This document shows, one piece after another, positions 50,670 to 60,386 of a stretch of DNA of 64,000 nt; position 1 is the stretch's first letter; each line of letters starts with the position of its first letter. This DNA comes from Streptomyces sp. NBC_01275 (lineage in GTDB: Bacteria; Actinomycetota; Actinomycetes; Streptomycetales; Streptomycetaceae). The DNA lies in contig NZ_JAPEOZ010000001.1 in the NCBI RefSeq assembly GCF_026340655.1, positions 7,316,001-7,380,000 on the forward strand, read 5' to 3'. The notes beneath the pieces were generated by a model that saw only the letters and a list, made by a program, of their open reading frames with translations, was not told where the DNA came from and did no database searches. A program made the translations under genes and the position numbers.

Positions 50670-51701
50670 TCAGTCCCGCTCGGACTCGCTCTCCGCCGGG
50701 CTCTCGGACTCGCTCTCCGCCGCGCCCACCCGAACCCCCGGGGACACCGCGCTCACCGGGGCCGCCTGGGCCGCCGCGCTCGCCCGGGTCGCCGCCCGCC
50801 GACGCGGCCGCACCAGCCGCAGCCACACCGCCGCCAGCACGACGGCCGCCGCGAGGAACGGCAGCACCGCGCCGAACGCCACGGCGATCCAGCGCAGCAT
50901 CGTCACGAACGCGTCCCAGCCGCCCGCCAGCGCGTCCACGAACCCCGGGTCGTCGTCCTCGGCGACCTTCACGACCGGCTTCTCCGACAGCGTCAGCGTG
51001 ATCGTCGCCAGGCTGGTGCGGTCCTTCAGGGACGCCTGCTGGGCGAGCAGCGCCTCCAGATCGGCCTCCCGGCTGCTCAGCTCCCCCTCCAGGGTGACCA
51101 CGTCGCTCAGCTTGACGGCCCGGTCCATCAGCTCGCGGACCCGGATGACGCTGGCGCGCTGGGACTTGATGCGGCTCTCGACGTCGACGACCTGGGCTGT
51201 GACGTCCTGGGCCTTCGCCGTGCGCTCCAGAAGTTTGCCCGCACCCTGGAGATCGGCGAGGACGGCGTCGTACCGCTCGACGGGCACCCGCAGGACGACC
51301 CGGGTCCGCTCGGCGCCGTCCTCGTCGCGTGTGGTGGTCTCGTCGCCGACGTAGCCGCCCGCGTTCTCGGTGGTCGTGCGGGCCTCGTCGAGGGCCTTCG
51401 GCACGTCCTTGACCTGCACGGTCAGGGAGGCGGTGCGGATGATGCTGCTCACGGTCAGCTTGGGCGCGGAGTCGGCCTTCGAACCGTTCGCCCCCGCGCC
51501 CTCCTTGGCGTCCTGCTGGACCGAGCCCGCGTCCGAGTCGGCGCCCGCCTCGCCGACGGCGGCCTTGTCGGACGAACTGCTCGCGCCGTCGGCGGCGCCG
51601 CTGCATCCGGTGAGCGCGAGGCCGGCCGCGAGCAGGAGCACGGCCAGGGCGTGGCCGGGACCGTGGCCGGGACGGCGGCCGGAGAATCGTGGTGTGCGCA
51701 T
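50670..51701 (-). CDS. DUF4349 membrane-anchored lipoprotein
   Basis: A 343-residue lipoprotein. The signal LAVLLLAAGLALTGCSG has the lipobox LTGC, followed by a Ser/Ala/Asp-rich linker. The DUF4349 region starts at KLTVSSIIRTASLTVQVKD and includes a coiled-coil part (RIKSQRASVIRVRELMDRAVKL, cut at the end) and GELSSREADLEALLAQQ. A membrane segment (AVLPFLAAAVVLAAVWLRLV) and a Ser-Glu-rich tail follow. The ATG at 51701 gives the signal peptide. Role unknown. Confidence 0.88.
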   Translation of the reverse strand: MRTPRFSGRRPGHGPGHALAVLLLAAGLALTGCSGAADGASSSSDKAAVGEAGADSDAGSVQQDAKEGAGANGSKADSAPKLTVSSIIRTASLTVQVKDVPKALDEARTTTENAGGYVGDETTTRDEDGAERTRVVLRVPVERYDAVLADLQGAGKLLERTAKAQDVTAQVVDVESRIKSQRASVIRVRELMDRAVKLSDVVTLEGELSSREADLEALLAQQASLKDRTSLATITLTLSEKPVVKVAEDDDPGFVDALAGGWDAFVTMLRWIAVAFGAVLPFLAAAVVLAAVWLRLVRPRRRAATRASAAAQAAPVSAVSPGVRVGAAESESESPAESESERD

Positions 51702-51872
51702 GTGGGTGTACCCCCGAGGCTTGTGACGACTGACGCTCCTTCGACGCCGGAACGGGGCGGGACGTTTGACGGGGGACGTTCCGAAGAGGTCACGGTCGGG
51801 ACGCGGCGAGGACACCGGCCGCGAGGACAGCGCCGCAGCGGGAGTGTCAGTGAGGTCTGAGAGAGTGGGGTC

Positions 51873-53327
51873 ATGAGCGCAACGGGTGCGGGCACAGGGC
51901 ATGTCGTCGTCATCGGGGCCGGGATCGCGGGGCTGGCCGCCGCCCACCGGCTGCTGGCGCGCGGCGCGCGTGTGACGGTCCTGGAGGCGTCCGAGCGGGT
52001 CGGCGGCAAGCTGCTGCCCGGCGAGCTCGCGGGTGTGCGCGTGGACCTCGGCGCCGAGTCGATGCTGGCCCGCCGCCCCGAGGCGGTCGCCCTCGCGCGC
52101 GAGGTGGGCCTCGCCGACCGCCTGCAGCCTCCGGCCACCGCGACCGCCTCGATCTGGACCCGCGGCGCCCTGCGCCCCATGCCCAAGGGACACGTCATGG
52201 GCGTCCCCGGCACCGCCGCCGCGCTGACCGGAGTCCTGTCCGAGGAGGGCCTCGCCCGCATCGAGCGCGACGCCGACCTGCCGCGCACCGAGGTCGGCGA
52301 GGACGTGGCGGTCGGGGAGTACGTGGCGGCCCGCCTGGGCCGCGAGGTCGTCGACCGGCTGGTCGAGCCGCTGCTCGGCGGTGTGTACGCCGGTGACGCC
52401 TACCGCATCTCGATGCGCTCGGCCGTCCCGCAGCTCTACCAGGCGGCCCGTACGCACACGTCGTTGACGGAGGCCGTCCGCGAGATCCAGGCGAAGGCGG
52501 CTGCCCACCAGCAGACCGGCCCGGTGTTCATGGGCATCACGGGCGGGGTCGGCTCCCTGCCCCTCGCGGTCGCGGACTCCGTCCGCGCGCGGGGCGGCGA
52601 GATCCACACGCGCATGCCGGTGAGCGAGCTGCGCCGGGAGCCCACGGGAAGCTGGCGGGTGACCGCAGGGGACCGCGTTCTGCACGCCGACGCCGTGGTC
52701 GTCGCCGTCCCCGCCCCCGTCGCCGCCGGGCTGCTGGCCGCCGAGTCTCCGGCGGCCGCCGCCGAGCTGCGCGCCGTCGAGTACGCCTCGATGGCCCTGG
52801 TCACCCTCGCCTACCGCCGCTCCGCCGCCGCCCTGCCCGACGGCAGCGGCTTCCTCGTCCCGCCCGTCGACGGCCGCACCGTCAAGGCCTCGACCTTCGC
52901 CTCCCAGAAGTGGGGCTGGATCGCCGACCAGGACCCCGACGTGATCGTGCTGCGCACCTCCGTCGGACGGCACGGCGAGACGGAGATCCTCCAGCGCTCC
53001 GACGCCGAGCTGGTCGACGTCTCCCGCCACGACCTGCGCGAGGCCACCGGCCTCAGCGCCGCCCCCCTCGAGACCCGCGTCACCCGCTGGACCGACGGCC
53101 TGCCCCAGTACCCCGTCGGCCACCACGCGCGTGTGGCCCGCGTCCGCGAGCACATCGCCAAGCTGCCCGGCCTCGCCGTGTGCGGCGCGCAGTACGACGG
53201 CGTCGGCATCCCTGCCTGCGTCGCGAGCGCCTACGCGGCGGTGGACCAGATCGGCGGCGACCTGAGCGCCGTACGGGAGCTCACCGCCAACCCGGTGCAA
53301 AGTCTGCACGGCGGAGCGGGAGAATGA
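51873..53327 (+). CDS. hemY: HemY-type coproporphyrinogen/protoporphyrinogen oxidase
   Basis: A 484-residue FAD enzyme. The FAD motif is [17 protein letters not shown], and the substrate-binding start is [20 protein letters not shown]. In actinobacteria this protein oxidises coproporphyrinogen III to coproporphyrin III in the coproporphyrin-dependent haem pathway (also called CgoX or HemG). The ATG at 51873 is the start. Its stop is close to or overlaps the hemQ start, so the two are one operon. Confidence 0.95.
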   Translation: MSATGAGTGHVVVIGAGIAGLAAAHRLLARGARVTVLEASERVGGKLLPGELAGVRVDLGAESMLARRPEAVALAREVGLADRLQPPATATASIWTRGALRPMPKGHVMGVPGTAAALTGVLSEEGLARIERDADLPRTEVGEDVAVGEYVAARLGREVVDRLVEPLLGGVYAGDAYRISMRSAVPQLYQAARTHTSLTEAVREIQAKAAAHQQTGPVFMGITGGVGSLPLAVADSVRARGGEIHTRMPVSELRREPTGSWRVTAGDRVLHADAVVVAVPAPVAAGLLAAESPAAAAELRAVEYASMALVTLAYRRSAAALPDGSGFLVPPVDGRTVKASTFASQKWGWIADQDPDVIVLRTSVGRHGETEILQRSDAELVDVSRHDLREATGLSAAPLETRVTRWTDGLPQYPVGHHARVARVREHIAKLPGLAVCGAQYDGVGIPACVASAYAAVDQIGGDLSAVRELTANPVQSLHGGAGE

Positions 53328-53332
53328 GAACC

Positions 53333-54064
53333 ATGAGTGACGACGCCCCCACCACCGAGTCCGGCAGGATCCCGAACAAGGGCAAGCTGGCCAAGGACCT
53401 CAACGAGGTCATCCGCTACACGCTCTGGTCCGTCTTCAAGCTGAAGGACACCCTGCCCGAGGACCGCGCGGGCTACGCCGACGAGGTCCAGGAGCTGTTC
53501 GACCAGCTCGCCGCCAAGGACGTGACGATCCGCGGCACGTACGACGTGTCCGGTCTGCGCGCCGACGCCGATCTGATGATCTGGTGGCACGCCGAGACCG
53601 CAGACCAGCTCCAGGAGGCGTACAACCTCTTCCGTCGCACCCGGCTCGGCCGCGCGCTGGAGCCGGTGTGGTCGAACATGGCGCTGCACCGCCCCGCCGA
53701 GTTCAACCGCTCGCACATCCCGGCGTTCCTCGCCGACGAGACGCCCCGCAACTACATCAGCGTGTACCCGTTCGTGCGCTCCTACGACTGGTACCTGCTG
53801 CCCGACGAGGACCGTCGCCGCATGCTCGCCGACCACGGCAAGATGGCCCGCGGCTACCCCGACGTCCGCGCCAACACGGTCGCCTCGTTCTCGCTGGGCG
53901 ACTACGAGTGGATCCTGGCCTTCGAGGCCGACGAGCTGTACCGCATCGTCGACCTCATGCGCCACCTGCGCGCCTCCGAGGCCCGGATGCACGTCCGCGA
54001 AGAGGTCCCGTTCTACACGGGCCGCCGCAAGTCGGTGGCCGACCTGGTCGCCGGTCTGGCCTGA
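53333..54064 (+). CDS. hemQ: HemQ coproheme decarboxylase (chlorite-dismutase family)
   Basis: A 243-residue enzyme that oxidatively decarboxylates coproheme to haem b (also ChdC). It starts with [22 protein letters not shown] and has [20 protein letters not shown] and [13 protein letters not shown], the last with the tyrosine needed for radical chemistry. The ATG at 53333 (MSDDAP) matches known starts; an ATG at 53324 overlapping the hemY stop is possible. It follows hemY directly. Confidence 0.96.
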   Translation: MSDDAPTTESGRIPNKGKLAKDLNEVIRYTLWSVFKLKDTLPEDRAGYADEVQELFDQLAAKDVTIRGTYDVSGLRADADLMIWWHAETADQLQEAYNLFRRTRLGRALEPVWSNMALHRPAEFNRSHIPAFLADETPRNYISVYPFVRSYDWYLLPDEDRRRMLADHGKMARGYPDVRANTVASFSLGDYEWILAFEADELYRIVDLMRHLRASEARMHVREEVPFYTGRRKSVADLVAGLA

Positions 54065-54081
54065 CGCTGCCAAGAAGCAGC

Positions 54082-54158
54082 GCCCTGAAGGGGCGCGGGG
54101 CTGTGTCGACATGCGGCTCCGCCGCGTGGGCGCGACCAGCCACAACGGACCCGCAGCC
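54082..54158. repeat. Dispersed Streptomyces intergenic repeat
   Basis: The stretch includes CTGAAGGGGCGCGGGGCTGT, TGCGGCTCCGCCGCGTGGG and CGCGACCAGCCAC. From memory, near-identical sequences occur many times in Streptomyces genomes, mostly between genes. CGGCTCCGCCG can form a hairpin. It lies between convergent genes and may help termination. Confidence 0.65.
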
Positions 54159-54162
54159 GATG

Positions 54163-55782
54163 TCACTGATCAGTCGTCGGCTGCGGCTCCGCATGTGCCG
54201 CGCAGGCCGCGCGCCGCACCGGCAGCCGCCCTTCCAACAGATACGCGTCGAGGTGGCCGTTGACGCACGGGTTCGGGCCGCCCCCGATGCCGTGCGTGCC
54301 GGAGTCCCGCTCGGTCACCAGCACCGAGCCGGACAGGCGGCGGTGCATTTCGAGGGCCCCGTCATACGGCGCGGCAGCGTCCCGCTCGGCGGCCAGGATC
54401 AGCGTCGGCGCCAGCTCCCCGGGACCGGTCCGCACATCGAGAGGCTGCTGACGGGGCGCGGGCCAGTACGCGCACGGCAGGTTCGCCCACACGTTGTCCC
54501 ACGTCTCGAACGGCGCCACGCGCGCGAGCCGCGTGTTGTCCCGGTCCCAGTCCGTCCAGTCCGTCGGCCAGGACGCGTCGTTGCACTCCACGGCCGTGTA
54601 GACGGCGCTGGAGTTCTCCGCCTCCGCCGCGGCCTCGGTCACCGGCCCGGCCTGCGCGATCAGCTGCCGCGGATCGCCCTTCAGATACTCCGACAGCGCC
54701 TGCGCCCGCGACGGCCAGTAGTCGTCGTAGTACCCGGCTTGTAGGAACGCGCCCTGCAACTGGCCGGGCCCGACCTTTCCGCCCGCCGGCTCCGCGGCCA
54801 GCCGCGCCCGCGCCCGCTCGTAGCTGCGCAGCACCGCCTCCGGCGTGCCGCCGAGGCCGTAGACGGCGTCGTGCCGGGCGACCCACTCCCGGAAGTCCGT
54901 CCACCGGCTCTCGAAGGCCGCCGACTGGTCGAGGTTGTTGCGGTACCAGATCTTCGCCGGGTCCGGGTTCACCGCCGCGTCGAACACCATCCGCCGTACA
55001 TGCGAGGGGAACAGCGTCGCGTACAGCGCCCCGAAGTAGGTGCCGTACGAGGCCCCCATGAACGTCAGCCGCTCCTCGTCGAGCGCGGCCCGCAGGACGT
55101 CCAGGTCGCGGGCGTTGTTGAGGGAGGTGTAGTGCCGCAGGGCGCTGCCCGCCCGCTTCCCGCAGCCGCGCGCGTACGCCTTCGCCTGCGCGATGCGCTC
55201 CTTCTTGTACGACTCCGAGGGGTGCGTCGGCGCGGGCGTGGGGCCCTTGAAGAAGTGCTTGGGGTCCTGGCAGGACAGGGGAGCCGAGCGGCCGACCCCG
55301 CGCGGGTCGTAGCCGACGAGGTCGTAGGCCGCGCCGATGCGCTTCCACTCCGGCAGCAGCCCGATCAGCGGGAAGTACAGGCCCGAGCCGCCCGGCCCGC
55401 CCGGGTTGAAGACCAGCGCGCCCTGCCGGGGCACCCGGCGCTTGCTGTTGTGCGGGTCGCGGTGGGTGGCGCGCACCCGGCTGACGGTCAGCTCGATCTG
55501 CCTGCCGCCCGGCCGCGCGTAGTCGAGCGGGACGCTGACCGTGCCGCACTGCATGCTGCCGGGCAGGTCCTGCGCGTCGGAGCAGTTCCCGAAGTCGACG
55601 CCCTTCGCCGCGGCCCGCGCGGCGGCGAGCGCGACGCCCGCGGCGGCGGGCGCCCCGGCGCCGGCCCGGGCAGCGGCGGACGCGGCGCCCGATGCGGTGG
55701 CAGGGGCGCCGCCCGCCGGGACGGCGGAGAGGGCGGTCAGAAGCAGGGCTCCTGTGGCCGAGTAGAGGGCGGCGGCTCTCAT
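54163..55782 (-). CDS. Secreted alpha/beta hydrolase, tripeptidyl aminopeptidase-like
   Basis: A 539-residue secreted hydrolase of the SCO-type proline-iminopeptidase/tripeptidyl-peptidase family. A signal peptide (LYSATGALLLTALSAVPAGG) is followed by an Ala-rich stretch. The oxyanion region is VFNPGGPGGSG, the nucleophile GASYGTYFG, the acid ERDAAAPYDG and the histidine SGTHGIGG. The ATG at 55782 follows AAGGGAC. It probably removes peptides from the N-termini of extracellular proteins. Confidence 0.92.
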   Translation of the reverse strand: MRAAALYSATGALLLTALSAVPAGGAPATASGAASAAARAGAGAPAAAGVALAAARAAAKGVDFGNCSDAQDLPGSMQCGTVSVPLDYARPGGRQIELTVSRVRATHRDPHNSKRRVPRQGALVFNPGGPGGSGLYFPLIGLLPEWKRIGAAYDLVGYDPRGVGRSAPLSCQDPKHFFKGPTPAPTHPSESYKKERIAQAKAYARGCGKRAGSALRHYTSLNNARDLDVLRAALDEERLTFMGASYGTYFGALYATLFPSHVRRMVFDAAVNPDPAKIWYRNNLDQSAAFESRWTDFREWVARHDAVYGLGGTPEAVLRSYERARARLAAEPAGGKVGPGQLQGAFLQAGYYDDYWPSRAQALSEYLKGDPRQLIAQAGPVTEAAAEAENSSAVYTAVECNDASWPTDWTDWDRDNTRLARVAPFETWDNVWANLPCAYWPAPRQQPLDVRTGPGELAPTLILAAERDAAAPYDGALEMHRRLSGSVLVTERDSGTHGIGGGPNPCVNGHLDAYLLEGRLPVRRAACAAHAEPQPTTDQ

Positions 55783-55960
55783 CACGTGTCCCTTCGGTGC
55801 GCGGCGGCGACAAAAGGGATGTTTGGTTCGGCTGTGCGGGAAGGCAAGCACCGCTGACGGGTGTCGGCGCCAATGCCCCCTGTGCGCCCCCTCCGAGAGC
55901 CGAGCGCCTGCCGCCCTGGCCCAGCCTGCCGCAGTCGGCCTCAGACTGCCTCAGTCGGCC

Positions 55961-56773
55961 TCACTCGTGCCCGTGCTGCTCGCGATGCGCGAAGGCCGCC
56001 CGCAGGTCCGGCTCGCCGACCGCGCGGATCCCGCGTACGGCGACGGAGGTCAGGTACGTCCGGTCGTCGCCGGCCCCGCTGCCGTCCCCGGCGCGCCGGG
56101 CCAGCGCGCCCAGCAGCCGCTGCCCGGCCGGGGAGGCCCAGCGCGCGTACGGATGCACCTCGACCCGCGCCACGGCCAGACAACTCAGGGTGAGGGCGAG
56201 AGGCAGCGCGAACCAGAGCGCGACGAGGTCGCGGGGCATGTCCGAAGTGGCCGGGACCAGCAGCGCGGCGGCGCCCAGCGCGAGGACGACCACGGCGGCG
56301 ACCCGCACCTGCCGGACCCCGGCGGCGACCGTGGTACGCGTCCCGTCGGGCACCGCGAGTCCCGCGCTGACCAGCCGGTCGGCGAGAGAGCGCACCGCGT
56401 CCGCGGCCGCCGCCGCGGCCCGCACCGGCGCGATACGGGACTGTCCTTCGGGCCCGATGGCCCCGATGACCGACCGTTCCATCTCGTCGCGTCCGCTCGG
56501 GTCCACGACGGTCGCCCAGCCGGTGCGGGCGAGCAGGAGCCGCCGCTGCCGCGCCATGGACACCATGGTCAGGTCGGCGACCCGCCGGGGACCGCCGGAC
56601 AGGAAGGCCGCCTCGTAGAGCGTCAGATCATGTTCGTGGGCAGCGTTCTCGCGGTTCCCGTGCTGCGCGCCGCTCTCTTCGACGGCCGCCGCGCGTACGG
56701 CGGCCAGACACAGCCGGGTGCACGCCGCGCCCGCGACACTCCACGCCAGCAGCAGGAGAAGGACCCAGAACAT
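55961..56773 (-). CDS. TIGR04222 domain membrane protein
   Basis: A 270-residue protein with an N-terminal membrane segment (VLLLLLAWSVAGAACTRLCL), the TIGR04222 core DLTLYEAAFLSGGPRRVADL, cut at its end, then MVSMARQRRLLL and ERSVIGAIG. Two further membrane segments follow (VAAVVVLALGAAALLV and ALPLALTLSCLAV). Many TIGR04222 proteins end in a Gly/Cys-rich tail; this one ends in HREQHGHE instead. Such genes often lie near DUF692 genes, as here. Function unknown. Confidence 0.85.
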   Translation of the reverse strand: MFWVLLLLLAWSVAGAACTRLCLAAVRAAAVEESGAQHGNRENAAHEHDLTLYEAAFLSGGPRRVADLTMVSMARQRRLLLARTGWATVVDPSGRDEMERSVIGAIGPEGQSRIAPVRAAAAAADAVRSLADRLVSAGLAVPDGTRTTVAAGVRQVRVAAVVVLALGAAALLVPATSDMPRDLVALWFALPLALTLSCLAVARVEVHPYARWASPAGQRLLGALARRAGDGSGAGDDRTYLTSVAVRGIRAVGEPDLRAAFAHREQHGHE

Positions 56774-56858
56774 GCCACGTTTCTATGCCACATACACGGG
56801 AAACGCCATGCCCTGCTCATCATCCGGAACGAGTGTTGTGGGTATGTGACGTTCCGTT

Positions 56859-57644
56859 TCAGGACCCGGGCGGCGGACTGGCCGCGGCCGGCGGCAGCGT
56901 GTAGCTGGGATACGGCGACGGAGCGACCGGTGTGACGGGCACGGCCGGCGAGGGGTCGGTCGTCGGGCCGGGCGGGCCGGGGGAGAAGGTGATCGGAGGC
57001 GTGCTCGCCGCCGCCATGTCCCGGGCCAGGGCGTCGAAGTCGACGTACCCGGTGGCCTCCAGGATCTTGATGTGGTCCAGCACGGTCGTGTTGGCGTCGT
57101 CGGCGAGTTCGCGCACCAGCGAGTTGCGGGTGCTGGCCCGTACCTGCGCGACGACGGAGAACACCCGGCCGTGCGCGAGGCGCAGGATGTTGGCGAACTT
57201 GCGGTCGTACTCCACGCCCTGCGTCGCGTTCAGCTCCGCCAGCCAGCCCTTCTGCTGGTCGTTGGGCTCGTTCGGCAGCGCGAGCCCCAGCCGGGAGGCG
57301 ACCGTGCGCACCCGCTCGTCCAGGAACGTGTGCCCCTCGACGAGGTGCTGCCCGGCCGTCCGTACGGCCTCGGTCGTGCCCTTCTGCTGCGCCTGCCGGC
57401 CGGCGGGCAGCTCCCACAGTCCGGCCAGCCGGACCTTGGTGACGAACTCCCGGTCGAGCGCGGACAGCGGACCGTACTGCGTCGACACGCTCTGCGCGTT
57501 CAGTACGTCCACTCCGGTCCCCGCCCGGTCGGAGTACGACCAGATCGGGAAGACCAGCGCGGCCAGGGTCGCCGCCAGGCCCGTGATGATGACTCCGGTG
57601 CCACTGAAGATGCCTCTGCCCTTGATCGGGGGTCGCGGTCGCAT
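56859..57644 (-). CDS. DUF4142 domain protein, exported
   Basis: A 261-residue protein with an N-terminal membrane/signal segment (VIITGLAATLAALVFPIW). The DUF4142 helical bundle follows (ALDREFVTKVRLAGLWELPAG, cut at its end, then GQHLVEGHTFLDERVRTVA and LDHIKILEATG). The C-terminal 50 residues are Pro/Ser/Thr-rich and probably cross or contact the cell wall. The ATG at 57644 has AGGAGG five bases upstream. DUF4142 proteins resemble ferritin-like bundles; no metal role is proven. Confidence 0.87.
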   Translation of the reverse strand: MRPRPPIKGRGIFSGTGVIITGLAATLAALVFPIWSYSDRAGTGVDVLNAQSVSTQYGPLSALDREFVTKVRLAGLWELPAGRQAQQKGTTEAVRTAGQHLVEGHTFLDERVRTVASRLGLALPNEPNDQQKGWLAELNATQGVEYDRKFANILRLAHGRVFSVVAQVRASTRNSLVRELADDANTTVLDHIKILEATGYVDFDALARDMAAASTPPITFSPGPPGPTTDPSPAVPVTPVAPSPYPSYTLPPAAASPPPGS

Positions 57645-57869
57645 GGGTGCCTCCTGCTCACGGCACCGCACGCCGGTGCGCGGCGGGTGCGGGATTGGCA
57701 TGTTACTGCGACGTCCAGCCCAACTTCCGTACGGGGGAGAAGCGTTGCATCACGGGCATCCGTGGCGAATGGGGTGGCGGGAAGGGGTGGCAAACAGGTA
57801 GGAAAGCTGAGGAAACGGGTGATGCGGTGACTTGATGCGGCGCGGGTGTTAATCCCGGCACATTCGGCC

Positions 57870-57977
57870 GTGGACGACGTGGACGACGTGGACGACGTGG
57901 ACGACGTGGACGACGTGGACGACGTGGACGACGTGGACGACGTGGACGACGTGGACGCCGTGGACGACGTGGACGCC
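57870..57977. repeat. 9-bp tandem repeat, 12 units
   Basis: GTGGACGAC is repeated nine times perfectly, then three variants follow. On the plus strand it encodes Val-Asp-Asp repeats in a 64-residue frame from GTG 57846 to 58040, followed by Val-Thr-Gly repeats. That frame overlaps the 3' end of the DUF692 gene and has no clear RBS, so it is not called as a gene. The 57645-58022 gap otherwise holds the DUF4142 promoter region. Confidence 0.92.
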
Positions 57978-58022
57978 GTAACAGGAGTAACAGGGGTAAC
58001 GGGAGCAACCGGTTACGAGGCG

Positions 58023-59324
58023 TCACCGCCGGACCAGTGACCGCCCCACCCGCGCCCACCGCGACCGCTGCCTCGGCGCGGCCCCCGCCCGGTCCAGCCA
58101 CCACTCCCGCAGCTCCCGACGCGTCCGCCCCTCCTCCAGCCGGCCGTCCACCAGCACCTGCTCCGCGAAGTCCAGCGCGTCCTGTCGGTAACCCCCGTGC
58201 ATCGGTCGCAGCTGGGCGTAACCGAGAAACGCGGCCCGGTATCCGCTTCCGAGAATCACCGGCAGCTCCGGCGCGACCTTGGCCACCACGTCCGCCCGCT
58301 TCGCCGCCAGCGCCCGCGCCTGTACGGCCAGCCGCACCCGGTCGAATCCCTCCGGCACCGGCGTCCCCGCGACCAGCGCGGACAGCAACGCGGCCTGGGC
58401 GAGGCCGAGCCGCTGCCGGGTGGCCTCGCCGACGGCGGGCGGTTCCGTGTCCCGGGAGGACGCGGTCGGGGAGCCTTCGTCCGACGCGACCCGGGTGCGC
58501 GAGCCGATCTCCACGGCCTCCCGGATCGCCGCCAACTCCTGCTCCAGCTCGGCTGGTTCGGGGAAGTTCTCGTCCCGCTCCAGCAGCACTCCCGGCGGCG
58601 ACACCCGGGCGGCGAGGTCGGTCAGGATGTCGAGGACCGGGCGTGGCACCGGGTGGGCGTGGCTGTCGTGCCAGACGCCGTCCCGTTCGAAGCCGCCCGC
58701 GACATGGACGTAGGCGATGGCTTCCAGGGGCAGCTCGGCGAGCGCCTTGGCGGGGTCCTCGCCGCGGTTGACGTGGTTGGTGTGCAGGTTGGCCACGTCG
58801 ATGAGCAGTCGTACGCCCGTGCGGTCGGCCAGTTCGTAGAGGAACTGGCCCTCGGTCATCTCCTCGCCCGGCCAGGCGATCAGCGCGGCGATGTTCTCCA
58901 CGGCGAGCGGCACGGGAAGCGCTTCCTGCGCGATGCGCACGTTCTCGCACAGCACGTCGAGGGCGTCGCGGGTGCGCGGCACGGGCAGCAGGTGCCCGGC
59001 CTCCAGCCGCGGAGACGCGGTGAGCGGGCCGCCCGCGCGGACGAACGCGATGTGCTCGGTGACCAGCGGCGAGCCCAGTGCCTCGGCCCGCTCGGCGAGC
59101 GCGGCCAGTCGCCCCGCGTCGGGCCGCTCCGCGTCGCCGAGCCCGAGCGAGACGCCGTGCGGGATCACGGTGACCCCGCGTTCGCGCAGCCGCAGCAGCG
59201 ACTCGGGCAGATGCCCGGGGCAGACGTTCTCGGCGACGGCCTCGACCCAGTCGATGCCCGGCATCCGCTCCACGGCGTCCGCGATCTCCGGCCGCCAGCC
59301 GATCCCCGTCCCCAGTCGCACCAT
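58023..59324 (-). CDS. DUF692 (MNIO, multinuclear iron oxidative enzyme) family protein
   Basis: A 433-residue protein. Residues 1-290 form a DUF692 TIM barrel with likely metal ligands: [57 protein letters not shown] and [14 protein letters not shown] enzymes modify Cys, Asp or Asn residues in peptides, usually with a partner protein. About 130 C-terminal residues ([20 protein letters not shown] onward) form an extra helical domain that may act as a built-in partner. The ATG at 59324 has GAGGAGG upstream. No clear precursor gene is adjacent. Confidence 0.9.
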   Translation of the reverse strand: MVRLGTGIGWRPEIADAVERMPGIDWVEAVAENVCPGHLPESLLRLRERGVTVIPHGVSLGLGDAERPDAGRLAALAERAEALGSPLVTEHIAFVRAGGPLTASPRLEAGHLLPVPRTRDALDVLCENVRIAQEALPVPLAVENIAALIAWPGEEMTEGQFLYELADRTGVRLLIDVANLHTNHVNRGEDPAKALAELPLEAIAYVHVAGGFERDGVWHDSHAHPVPRPVLDILTDLAARVSPPGVLLERDENFPEPAELEQELAAIREAVEIGSRTRVASDEGSPTASSRDTEPPAVGEATRQRLGLAQAALLSALVAGTPVPEGFDRVRLAVQARALAAKRADVVAKVAPELPVILGSGYRAAFLGYAQLRPMHGGYRQDALDFAEQVLVDGRLEEGRTRRELREWWLDRAGAAPRQRSRWARVGRSLVRR

Positions 59325-59442
59325 GGCCCCCGCCTCCTCGTTCCTCGTGCGTTCCCCCTTTGTGGTGACGGGGGTATGGCCCCGCCACCGCCCGCCGAAC
59401 CGCCCGCCGCTCACCTTCAGAGCAACATTTGAGGTTCGCTCC

Positions 59443-59477
59443 AGGGGACAGGGGACAGGGGACAGGGGACAGGGGAC
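59443..59477. repeat. 7-bp tandem repeat, five units
   Basis: AGGGGAC is repeated five times in the gap between the DUF692 start and the Pth2-like gene's stop. Confidence 0.9.
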
Positions 59478-59541
59478 AGGGAAACGCGAGGGAACTCGCG
59501 AGGGAACAAGGGAACAGAGGAGACCTTGGAGCCGGGCGGGG

Positions 59542-60282
59542 TCAGCGCCCGCGCAGCGCCGGATGGTCCGCGACCACGGTGCAGCTGCCCGGAGCGACCT
59601 CCGTGAACCCCGCGTCCCGCACCAACGGCAGCCCGCTCGCCGTCAGCTCACGCCACGCTTCAGGCGTCGCGGTGCGCACGGCGAGCGGGAAGCCCGCCTC
59701 GCGCCAGGCGGTGCGCTCCTCGTCCGACAGCTCCCACCAGGCGAGCTGCGCGCCGTGCCCGGCCTGCGCCATCGCCTTGCCCGCCGACATCCCGACGTCC
59801 GGGCTCATCCACAGCACGATCGTCCCCGCCTCGGCCCCCGGCGGCGCCTCGGGATCGTCGAGATCGGTTCCGGACACCTGAAGCTTCGCCAGCTCCTTCG
59901 GCCACCCGTCCAACGGCACGGGCGGAAACACCCGCACCTCGGCCGCCTTCCCGGTCACGGTGATCCCCGGCAACTCCCCGGCCCGCCGCCACTCCGCCCC
60001 CCGAGCCCGCCGTACGACCTTGCGGATCCGCGCGTCCTGCCAGTCCCGCATGACCTGGGCCCATGCGCCGTCGCCCAGCGAGCGCTCGTCGGCCAGGAGG
60101 GTCAGGACGGCGCGCGCGGCCGTCTCCAGCGCGTCCGTGCGCGCCGGGGGAGCGGCCCGCTCGACCCGGACCACCAGGGGCAGGACGAACTGCGGAGCCT
60201 CGTCGCGCGTCGAACGCCCGGAACGGAAAGGGCTGTCGCCGGGAACGGACGGAACGGATGGAACGGCTGGATCACTGGTCAC
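59542..60282 (-). CDS. Peptidyl-tRNA hydrolase Pth2-like protein
   Basis: A 246-residue protein whose C-terminal part has the Pth2 pattern [26 protein letters not shown], cut at its end, with the family's lysine, GK and AQ-H residues. Pth2 enzymes free tRNA from stalled peptidyl-tRNA, mostly in archaea and eukaryotes. The N-terminal 120 residues are an actinobacterial extension ([20 protein letters not shown], then [19 protein letters not shown]). The GTG at 60282 is the likely start. Activity is inferred. Confidence 0.8.
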   Translation of the reverse strand: MTSDPAVPSVPSVPGDSPFRSGRSTRDEAPQFVLPLVVRVERAAPPARTDALETAARAVLTLLADERSLGDGAWAQVMRDWQDARIRKVVRRARGAEWRRAGELPGITVTGKAAEVRVFPPVPLDGWPKELAKLQVSGTDLDDPEAPPGAEAGTIVLWMSPDVGMSAGKAMAQAGHGAQLAWWELSDEERTAWREAGFPLAVRTATPEAWRELTASGLPLVRDAGFTEVAPGSCTVVADHPALRGR

Positions 60283-60386
60283 GTCCTCCAGTCTGCCAGG
60301 TGGAAGATCGGTTCCTCCCGGCGTCTTCCCGGCGCTTTCCCGGCGCTATTCCGGTGTCTTCCGCATGTGCGAAAGGGACGGTCCGT

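Noticed and set aside
57846..58040. VDD-repeat frame as a firm gene
   Set aside because: No clear RBS, overlap with the DUF692 3' end and purely repetitive content; kept as a finding only.
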